NCBI GenBank assembly: GCA_002314715.1
Contig: DCGY01000026.1
Coordinates: forward strand, 269 to 39,742
Length of the DNA stretch: 39,474 bases
Source: Lachnospiraceae bacterium UBA1766
GTDB lineage: Bacteria > Bacillota > Clostridia > Lachnospirales > Lachnospiraceae
Direction: 5' to 3'
Within the stretch, counting starts at the first letter, position 1. Every line of letters starts with the position of its first letter. Positions 32,794 through 39,474 of the stretch are shown here, one piece after another. The notes under the pieces were generated by a model, which made no database searches, had not been told where the DNA came from, and worked only from the letters and a program-made list of their open reading frames with translations. Both the position numbers and the translations under genes were made by a program.

Positions 32794-33567
32794 TTATAAT
32801 CCGGCCATTCCCAAATACCAGTTAATCAGTGCCTCCCCGTACAGGAGTGCAATGGCTGCCCCAATACAAAGATATGGTCCAAAGGGGAAATGATCCTTCC
32901 TGCCCTTTTTCTTGGTGCTAAGCAGGACAACTGCGGCTGCACCGCCTGTCAGGAAGCCGATAAAAATACTTACCAGGGTAAGCTTCCAACCAAGGAAAAT
33001 GCCTACCACAAACATGAGCTTAATATCTCCGCCACCGAAAGCCCCGGGGATAATCATAGTAATAATCAAAAGCGGCACACTGACACAAAATGCACCGATT
33101 ATTCTTGACAGCCAGCCAACCTGGGGCATGGTGAAAATCGAAATCACGCTTACCACCAAAAGAGCGGTCAATACACCGGGATGAATTTCCATGGTGTCCT
33201 GATCAATCATTGCGATAGCAGTCAAAATAGTGAAAAATGCAAACGCTGTTAACATCGCGGGGATATCGGTTTGATAATACCAGGCACAAAGAACCGCAAG
33301 CAATCCGCCGAAGACCTCCAGCATCACATCACGAATACCAATCTTGGTTCCGCATCCCTTACATTTTCCACGCAGGAACAAATAGCTCCAGATCGGGAAC
33401 AGTTCCAAAGGAGACAATACACGTCCGCAATTGGTACAATGGGAACGCTTCTTTACAATGTCCTCCTTCTTGGGAACTCTGCAAATAACCACATTATTGA
33501 ACGAGAAGACACAGGTGCCAATCGTAAAAATAAAAAATATCAATACTCCCCAAATCACATTTTCCAT
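32794..33567 (-). CDS. pilD: Prepilin peptidase / N-methyltransferase (A24 family)
   Basis: The 257-residue integral membrane aspartyl protease that removes prepilin leaders and methylates the new N-terminus. The cytoplasmic loop near residues 40-75 has two CxxC pairs (CTNCG and CKGCG) that bind zinc. The catalytic aspartates are visible in MIDQDTMEIHP (near residue 123) and FGGGDIKLM (near 180). About seven or eight hydrophobic segments are present. The ATG has AGGAG 9 nt upstream. The gene has its own promoter and terminator, so it is a single-gene unit next to the pilus genes whose six prepilin-like or pilin substrates it would process. Confidence 0.96.
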   Translation of the reverse strand: MENVIWGVLIFFIFTIGTCVFSFNNVVICRVPKKEDIVKKRSHCTNCGRVLSPLELFPIWSYLFLRGKCKGCGTKIGIRDVMLEVFGGLLAVLCAWYYQTDIPAMLTAFAFFTILTAIAMIDQDTMEIHPGVLTALLVVSVISIFTMPQVGWLSRIIGAFCVSVPLLIITMIIPGAFGGGDIKLMFVVGIFLGWKLTLVSIFIGFLTGGAAAVVLLSTKKKGRKDHFPFGPYLCIGAAIALLYGEALINWYLGMAGL

Positions 33568-33610
33568 AACAATGTACTCCTAACTTTTTTCTGCTGAAAC
33601 AAGTACATTT

Positions 33611-33639
33611 ATTATAAGCATTTTTCACAATACCGTCAA
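33611..33639 (-). promoter_or_regulatory. SigA promoter of the prepilin peptidase gene
   Basis: The minus strand has TTGACG (33634-33639), 17 nt, then TATAAT (33611-33616), with transcription starting about 37 nt before the ATG. It lies just after the alpha-galactosidase stop codon. No terminator for the sugar operon was seen before it. Confidence 0.8.
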
Positions 33640-33646
33640 GGAAAGC

Positions 33647-36031
33647 CTACTTTGTCTCCTCCATAAAATATATTCTGCTTCCGAAATCCGGGAAGTACCT
33701 GGTTTCTTCATTGTATCCGGTGGCTCCAAAGGTTTGCTTTAGCTTTACTCCTCCGTAATTGAGTACGCTTCCGGGCAATACATACTCCTCCGTTTCCCCA
33801 TCCATCTTTACAAACTTCGCTACTACGTTGTGGAGTAGCGAATCCTGCTTAATATGAATCGGTGCCACGGTGTTGACCAAATCTCCGAAATGCTTCACGT
33901 TATATTTTAGCTCCCGGTTACAGAAATGATAAATTTTATCATCGGCCAACCCCTTTGGATGAAACTCCCCATAGGTTTGGTTCGGAATCACCAGTCTCTG
34001 AGCGAGCAAGCCCACGGCTTGGGACTGATCCGAATCCACACAAATCCACTCCTGCAAATTGCCTTCTTCTCCCAACAGCGCCGAAGTATTTCCGCCGTCC
34101 GAAAAACTTCTTCCCCGATAAAAGACGCCATACTGCAGCACTCTTCTCCACTTTTTGTATATTTCGATTTGCTGTCGGATTTCCTCCAGCTCTTCTTTCT
34201 TCAAATCACAAAAATTACACTCATATCCCAGCACCCCAAAGGAAGCCACCCCAAATCGTGTTTCCAAAGGCGTGGTGCGAAGTGTCTGATGGTTTGGACA
34301 GGAGGACACATGAGCAGAAAAGGAAGACAAGGGATATCCGTAGCTGAGTCCGTTCTGAATCTCGCTCCTGCATAAGGCGTCCGTGTTGTCGCTGGCCCAG
34401 ATTTGCGGGAAATAGCAAAGCATACCCAGATCGAAACGGTTTCCGCCGGATGCACAGCCCTCAAATAGAATATGCGGAAAACGCTCCGTCAATTCCTTCA
34501 TACATCGATACAAGCCAAGCACATATCGATGTGCAATTTCGCCCTGTCGGTTTGCCGGCAGGTTTTGTCCGAAAACATCACTGAAAATTCGATTCATATC
34601 CCACTTTACATAGGCTATGTTTGCGGAAGAAAATACCCTGCTCATCTCCCGAATCAGAAAATCCTGTACCTCCGGCATACTTAGGTTCAGCACCCTTTGA
34701 TTTCTGCCCTCGCTGTGTGGATGTCCCGGAATCTCCAGAACCCACTCCGGATGTTCCCGGTACAGATTACTGTTTTCATTTACCATTTCCGGCTCTACCC
34801 AGATTCCGAATTCCAAACCCAGCTGATTGATTTTCTCGCAAAGCCCCTTTAAGCCGCCGGGAAGTTTCTTTTGGTTTTCCTGCCAATCCCCCAAGGAATG
34901 GCTGTCGTCATTTCGCTCTCCGAACCAGCCGTCGTCCATGACAAACAACTCAACGCCCACTTCCTTCGCCGCTTTGGCCAGACTTAACAGCCTGCTTTCG
35001 TTAATATTGAAATAAGCCGCCTCCCAACTGTTTAACAGAATGGGGCGCTCCTTCTTCTTCCATTCTCCCCGCACAATATGTTCATTGATAAAACCATGCA
35101 ATCGTTGGCTCAATCCATTAAAGCCTTCCGCGGAATAGCACATAACCGCTTCCGGTGCAACAAATTCTTCTCCGGGACCAAGTACAAATGCAAATCCCCG
35201 GGGATTGATACCGGTTACCAGACGAGTCTTTCCGTAGGCATTTACCTCTGCCGCTTCGTAATGGTTTCCACTATAAATCAAATGGAACCCCATACACTCC
35301 CCTGCCTCCTCTGTGGTATGCTCTTTTGCCAACATAATGAACGAATTGGCACGATTGGAGGTGGTACCGGTAAAGGATGCATTCACAAATTTCCCGGAAC
35401 GAATCGGCACTACATTCTTCCTCATTTCCCTGGCCCATGCCCCGGAAAAATAATGAAGATTATAGGTATTTTGGGGCAAATCCAGTTGCAGGCTCATAAG
35501 ACGCTTGACAGTCAGTTCCCCCGAGCCTTCATGAATCAGTCTGGCACTTCTGGAAATCACATCCGCTTCCTCGTACACCCAGTAGTATAACTCAAGCTCC
35601 TGATGATACCGGGAATCCTTTAACCGAACACAAAGCTGCCACACCTCCCCGGATGCATCGTAAGAACCGGGTAATCCGTTTAAATCTCTTTTGGTTCTGG
35701 AAATCTCAAAGGAATCATATTGAAAATCGCAGGTACTGCTGCCATCCTCATGTACTAATTCCACAAAAGGTTCCCGAATGTCTCCCTTGCCGTAAGCAGA
35801 CGCTTCCAGCATCACATCCTCCAGGGAATACTGCAAATGCTCTTGATCATAGCAGATGGAATTCCCCGGGGCAAAGGCATGTTTTTCCCGAAGAGCTCCG
35901 ACCCCATCCCCTGTCAGTGTCAGCTTCCTGCCATAATACATGTGCTCCAGCTGGCCGGTAGGCAGTACGCCGAAAATATAGGATGTATTCTTTGTATCCA
36001 AATGAAAAACCTGATTTTCTTCTCGAATCAT
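33647..36031 (-). CDS. GH36 alpha-galactosidase
   Basis: A 794-residue cytoplasmic enzyme that releases terminal alpha-galactose from raffinose-family sugars or melibiose. No signal peptide is present. The N-terminal beta-supersandwich (YIFGVLPTGQLEHMYYG) leads to the catalytic barrel: FVMDDGWFGERNDD near residue 368, GIWVEPEMVN, VKWDMNR with the nucleophile Asp, and LFEGCASGGNRFD then WASDNTDAL with the acid/base Asp. A C-terminal beta-domain ends it. The length is close to that of other GH36 enzymes (about 730). AAAGGA lies 9 nt before the ATG. It follows the GPH symporter by 15 nt, in the same operon. Confidence 0.95.
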   Translation of the reverse strand: MIREENQVFHLDTKNTSYIFGVLPTGQLEHMYYGRKLTLTGDGVGALREKHAFAPGNSICYDQEHLQYSLEDVMLEASAYGKGDIREPFVELVHEDGSSTCDFQYDSFEISRTKRDLNGLPGSYDASGEVWQLCVRLKDSRYHQELELYYWVYEEADVISRSARLIHEGSGELTVKRLMSLQLDLPQNTYNLHYFSGAWAREMRKNVVPIRSGKFVNASFTGTTSNRANSFIMLAKEHTTEEAGECMGFHLIYSGNHYEAAEVNAYGKTRLVTGINPRGFAFVLGPGEEFVAPEAVMCYSAEGFNGLSQRLHGFINEHIVRGEWKKKERPILLNSWEAAYFNINESRLLSLAKAAKEVGVELFVMDDGWFGERNDDSHSLGDWQENQKKLPGGLKGLCEKINQLGLEFGIWVEPEMVNENSNLYREHPEWVLEIPGHPHSEGRNQRVLNLSMPEVQDFLIREMSRVFSSANIAYVKWDMNRIFSDVFGQNLPANRQGEIAHRYVLGLYRCMKELTERFPHILFEGCASGGNRFDLGMLCYFPQIWASDNTDALCRSEIQNGLSYGYPLSSFSAHVSSCPNHQTLRTTPLETRFGVASFGVLGYECNFCDLKKEELEEIRQQIEIYKKWRRVLQYGVFYRGRSFSDGGNTSALLGEEGNLQEWICVDSDQSQAVGLLAQRLVIPNQTYGEFHPKGLADDKIYHFCNRELKYNVKHFGDLVNTVAPIHIKQDSLLHNVVAKFVKMDGETEEYVLPGSVLNYGGVKLKQTFGATGYNEETRYFPDFGSRIYFMEETK

Positions 36032-36046
36032 AGGCGAAAATCCTTT

Positions 36047-37417
36047 CTAGCCACGCTGAATCTGCTCCGTAATTTCTTTCATCTTTTCTTCGGTCAATAT
36101 ATATTTCCTGCGAAAATACAAGGCAGCGAAAATCATACCCAGAATCGGCAGCACCGTCATTGTCATTCGAAGGATAATCGCAGACCGGGAAGACAAGGCT
36201 GCCACCGCCTGACTGTCGGAGGTATCCTTATTGATATTCGCCAATACCAGACACAGGGAGGCAATCATTGCTGCCACACCGCTTGCCAGCTTCACCACAA
36301 AGGTCTGCATGGAAAAGATAACACTTTCATCACGACGGTTGTTCTTTAACTGTCCGTAATCTACGGTATTTGCCAAAAAGACAGTGGTCAAAACCGTCAG
36401 CATACCGAAGGCCACAAATACAAAAAATCCGGGAAGCAAAAGCAGGTATACATTTCTCACACCGGAAAGCATCATCACAAACAAGGCACCGTATCCGAAA
36501 ACTGCCAATCCGATGCTCACGTAAAACACCTGAATGGAATCGATAAACTTGCGGAACAAGGGATAAAACAGCATCATGGAAAGAATCTGCACTCCACCGC
36601 CAAAAGCATTGAAAAGCACATAAGAACCATTCCAATCCGCACCACCGATGTCATACTTAAAGAAATAAATCAACAAATTCGAGGTGATATACAAGGAGCA
36701 GTTAATCAGCACAATAGACACCACAATGGTCATGGCCTGATCGTTTGCCAAAAGTGCCCGGAACATTTGACCTACGGATGGGGAGTCCACATCCACATTT
36801 TCCTTCTCTCGGATGCAAAGACAGGTAATAACTGTAAACAGAATAAACAAAATTGCAATAATCAGAGCAAAGTTCCGAAAACCGATTCGTTCATTTCCGC
36901 CACCCAGAATCGGTACCAGAATCATGGTTACCACGGTAATGATGGCAGATCCCACGCCTGCGCAGGAACGGGCCAATGTGGTCAGTCCTTCACGTTCTTT
37001 TCCGCCCTGGGTAAACGCAGGAATCATGGACCAGAAGGGAATATCCATCATGGTATAGGTAACGCCCCAAAGAATATAAAAAATGGCTGCATATGCCACC
37101 AAACCGCTACCGGTTAATGCAGGCGGTGCCGCAAACATCAAAAACAGAATCACTGCGTTTAACACCGTTCCGATAAAAAGCCAGGGAATAAACTTACCAA
37201 ACCTGGTACGGGTCTTTGCTACCACCACACCCATAATCGGGTCGTTAAAGGCATCAAATATTCTTGCAATCAATAGAATCATACCCATGGCAATGGTATT
37301 GACTCCAAGCAAATCCTCATAATAATAAAGCACATAAGTGGCCGAAAGCATATACACCATATCCTTGCCCACAGCACCCAAACCATAAGCGAACTTCTCT
37401 TTTCCCGTCAGTTTCAT
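36047..37417 (-). CDS. GPH-family sugar:cation symporter (MelB-like)
   Basis: A 456-residue transporter with about twelve hydrophobic segments. The N-terminus, KEKFAYGLGAVGKDMVY, is typical of the glycoside-pentoside-hexuronide:cation group, with the motif IFDAFNDPIMGVVVAKTRTRFGKFIPWLF in loop 2-3, where Asp and Arg residues bind cation and sugar in MelB. The ATG at 37417 is chosen because AAAGGAGG lies 7 nt upstream. The in-frame upstream ATG at 37459 is less likely. Genes for GH2 and GH36 glycosidases flank it, so it probably imports a galactoside or oligosaccharide. The exact sugar cannot be read from sequence. Confidence 0.93.
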   Translation of the reverse strand: MKLTGKEKFAYGLGAVGKDMVYMLSATYVLYYYEDLLGVNTIAMGMILLIARIFDAFNDPIMGVVVAKTRTRFGKFIPWLFIGTVLNAVILFLMFAAPPALTGSGLVAYAAIFYILWGVTYTMMDIPFWSMIPAFTQGGKEREGLTTLARSCAGVGSAIITVVTMILVPILGGGNERIGFRNFALIIAILFILFTVITCLCIREKENVDVDSPSVGQMFRALLANDQAMTIVVSIVLINCSLYITSNLLIYFFKYDIGGADWNGSYVLFNAFGGGVQILSMMLFYPLFRKFIDSIQVFYVSIGLAVFGYGALFVMMLSGVRNVYLLLLPGFFVFVAFGMLTVLTTVFLANTVDYGQLKNNRRDESVIFSMQTFVVKLASGVAAMIASLCLVLANINKDTSDSQAVAALSSRSAIILRMTMTVLPILGMIFAALYFRRKYILTEEKMKEITEQIQRG

Positions 37418-37465
37418 AGAAATACCTCCTTTTCTTTGGAAACCTTTTTCCATTGGCATCCCGAT

Positions 37466-39474
37466 TTATCGTCTCTCCACACGAAATTTTATTATTTTCT
37501 CTTCCATGCCCTGTGCCCGGATACGCACCATTCCATCTCCGGTGTATCCGCAGGACTTTACATAAAATCCAAGCATACCGCCCTGTAATGCCACTACTCT
37601 TGGGCCAATCTGTTCCAAGGCTCCCATAGTCTCAATTTCTACCGGGTCATTATAAAAGCTTAGTAGATTTCCAAACTCATCCTGAGCCTGCAGACGAATC
37701 AGCGCCACATCGTAGGTGTCTTCCTCCCGTAACGTGGTATGGTCTGCCACAGCCTCCAATTGCATTTTGGTCATAGGCTCTTTCGTGACTGTCTTTACTA
37801 CTTTTCCGTCCTTGATTGCTTCAAAACGATAAGCCGTGGAAGTTCCGCCCCAGTCTCCTACATACTTGTTATAAAGTACAGTGGCCTGGTCAAAATTCAT
37901 ATGATATCCAAGGATTAAGCTTGCCCCATTCCATTTGGCGGAAAGAGGTAATTTATTCAATCCGTATTTGGCCACCGCATTCAAAAGTTCTTTTACCTTT
38001 TTGGCCTGGGCGGGAGGCATATGCTCTTCTGTCTCCAAAACATCCCCCACAAAATCATCCACAACCAGGGGGCCATGAGAGAGATTCTTATACGGGGAAT
38101 CTTCCCTTTTGTACTCTTTCAGGAAGCGACCGTTCTTGTACATTTTGACGCTGTCCGCATTGGTAAACAGGTAAATCTGTCCCCGATTACAGCCGGGATG
38201 TTCCCCAATATCCATAGAGGAGCTGACGGTCAATACCGGTGTCTCCTCCTGTTGGCTGGCATATACCGCCGCCGCCAGTTTGGGGTTTCGGAACATATCC
38301 ATTACCCCATGATAACAAATTCTGTCACCGCTGCCGAAGTCCTTGTGGGTATTGTAGTCAAACATGCACCAGCCGAAACTGCCTGCGATATCCTCGTACC
38401 CTGCAATATCATCCAAAACCTTACTGTGTCGAAGGGCATGGGATACTCGGTGATCTTCGCAATCATAAGCTTTTGTAGGGAACATATGGCCATTGTATTC
38501 CGATACCAGATAAGGCTTTTGCATATTGGAGGTTACCTTGTTTTTGGGCTCACAGCCTCGGTTATCTCCCTCATGCACAAAGTCGTTATAGGTATAAACA
38601 TCCTCCAACAGATTACTGTTTTTGATTGCGCGCACACCACCGGTACATCTGGTGGGGTCCAGTTCATGTGCCAATTGGTTGGTGCGTTCATAGAATGTGT
38701 CATCATCCACAGACTCATTAATTCGAACGCCCCAAAGCATAATGGAGGGATGATTACGATATTGCAAAATCATGTCCCTTGTGTTTTCGATTGCCTGCTT
38801 TTTCCAGGCTTCGTCACCGATGTGCTGCCAGCCGGGCATCTCGGTAAATACCAAAAGACCGATTTCATCACAACGATTCAGGAAAAACTGACTCTGGGGA
38901 TAATGGGAAGTACGAACGGCATTGACGCCCAGTTCCTTCTTCAAAATATCCGCATCCAATTCCTGCATGGACCTGGGCATTGCATAGCCTACATAAGGAT
39001 AGCTTTGATGACGATTCAAGCCCCGAATTCGTACCCTTCTGCCATTTAGGAAAAATCCGTCCAAGCGAAACTCCATGGTACGAAAACCAAAAACGTCCGT
39101 CTTTTCATCCAGAATCTTTCCCTCATGATCCTTTAAGATCGTTTTCCACCGATAAAGGTTGGGAGCATCAATATCCCATTCCCGGATAAACTGTCCGGTT
39201 TCCGATAATTCCTTGGCAAAGTTGAACTGCTTCTGCCCTGCATTTACCTGCACACTGCCCAGTTCCACCCACTCGTCCGTTTCCTTGGGGGCCATGGAAA
39301 AGGTAACCATTCCATCAAAGGTGTCCTTGCCATCCAATGTTACCTCTGTGTCCACGCTCCACGCGCTGTCATTCTTTTGACACTTTAAGAAAACATCCTC
39401 CACATAGACTTCTTCCAGAATTTCCAAACGAACTTCTCTGTAGATTCCTCCATAGGTCATATAGTCGATTACAT
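37466..39474 (-). CDS. GH2 beta-galactosidase-like glycosidase, 5' end cut by window
   Basis: At least 669 residues of a family 2 glycoside hydrolase. The frame runs past the right edge, so the true start is outside. The visible chain begins in the sugar-binding jelly-roll (MTYGGIYREVRLEI), then the Ig-like domain, then the barrel with RGLNRHQSYPYVG, ELGVNAVRTSHYPQ, WGVRINES (acid/base Glu) and LVSEYNGHMFP (nucleophile Glu). The C-terminal part (about 300 residues) has DUF4982-like and Ig-like beta domains. It precedes the GPH symporter by 48 nt. Substrate is probably a beta-galactoside, though GH2 also includes beta-glucuronidases and beta-mannosidases. Confidence 0.92.
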   Translation of the reverse strand, partial: VIDYMTYGGIYREVRLEILEEVYVEDVFLKCQKNDSAWSVDTEVTLDGKDTFDGMVTFSMAPKETDEWVELGSVQVNAGQKQFNFAKELSETGQFIREWDIDAPNLYRWKTILKDHEGKILDEKTDVFGFRTMEFRLDGFFLNGRRVRIRGLNRHQSYPYVGYAMPRSMQELDADILKKELGVNAVRTSHYPQSQFFLNRCDEIGLLVFTEMPGWQHIGDEAWKKQAIENTRDMILQYRNHPSIMLWGVRINESVDDDTFYERTNQLAHELDPTRCTGGVRAIKNSNLLEDVYTYNDFVHEGDNRGCEPKNKVTSNMQKPYLVSEYNGHMFPTKAYDCEDHRVSHALRHSKVLDDIAGYEDIAGSFGWCMFDYNTHKDFGSGDRICYHGVMDMFRNPKLAAAVYASQQEETPVLTVSSSMDIGEHPGCNRGQIYLFTNADSVKMYKNGRFLKEYKREDSPYKNLSHGPLVVDDFVGDVLETEEHMPPAQAKKVKELLNAVAKYGLNKLPLSAKWNGASLILGYHMNFDQATVLYNKYVGDWGGTSTAYRFEAIKDGKVVKTVTKEPMTKMQLEAVADHTTLREEDTYDVALIRLQAQDEFGNLLSFYNDPVEIETMGALEQIGPRVVALQGGMLGFYVKSCGYTGDGMVRIRAQGMEEKIIKFRVERR

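Noticed and set aside
38021..39049. 342-codon open frame on the plus strand opposite the GH2 gene
   Set aside because: Antisense to conserved catalytic motifs and without any recognisable feature.

Overview
All recognised genes in this 39.5 kb window lie on the minus strand, so they are read from the right edge to the left. Gene content and order suggest a Clostridia member of the Bacillota, most likely a Lachnospiraceae-type gut or rumen bacterium. The main clues are the rimP-nusA-ylxR-ylxQ-infB-rbfA-nrnA-truB-ribF order, strong AGGAGG-type ribosome binding sites, consensus TTGACA/TATAAT promoters, a Gram-positive type IV pilus cluster, and cytoplasmic GH2/GH36 glycosidases with a GPH symporter. 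The species cannot be named from sequence reading alone.

Right part (39474-33647): a three-gene galactoside locus with a GH2 beta-glycosidase (cut by the window edge), a GPH-family sugar:cation symporter and a GH36 alpha-galactosidase. It probably imports galactosides and cleaves them in the cytoplasm.

Middle part (33567-13623): a type IV pilus / type II secretion-like locus. A prepilin peptidase has its own promoter and terminator. Next comes an 11 kb gene for a 3667-residue protein with a canonical prepilin leader and a huge ectodomain (about 1500 residues of GLUG-type repeats, then beta-sandwich-like and Fn3-like modules). It is followed by a GspK-like minor pilin lacking Glu5, two minor pilins, a small unknown membrane protein, the PilC/GspF platform protein, a fused PilM-PilN protein, a PilO-like protein, the PilB/GspE ATPase and a separately promoted small pilin. 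No PilT retraction ATPase is present. I infer a pilus whose tip carries, or is, a giant adhesin. Two candidate sigma-D (motility sigma factor) promoters, each with the exact octamer GCCGATAT, precede the giant gene and the small pilin.

Left part (13491-1): the conserved translation/RNA operon rimP-nusA-ylxR-ylxQ-infB-rbfA-nrnA-truB-ribF. A Na/Pi cotransporter with a PhoU-like domain and a secreted SH3-SH3-NlpC/P60 peptidoglycan hydrolase, each with its own promoter, sit between ribF and rpsO-pnp. The hydrolase leader carries three perfectly spaced WalR-type hexamers. The rimP, rpsO and pnp leaders contain hairpins that suggest autoregulation.

Most promising for new biology: the giant prepilin-adhesin fusion with its pilus machinery, the putative sigma-D link between motility and piliation, and the WalR-like array on the hydrolase gene. 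I saw no tRNA, rRNA, CRISPR array, insertion sequence or prophage.
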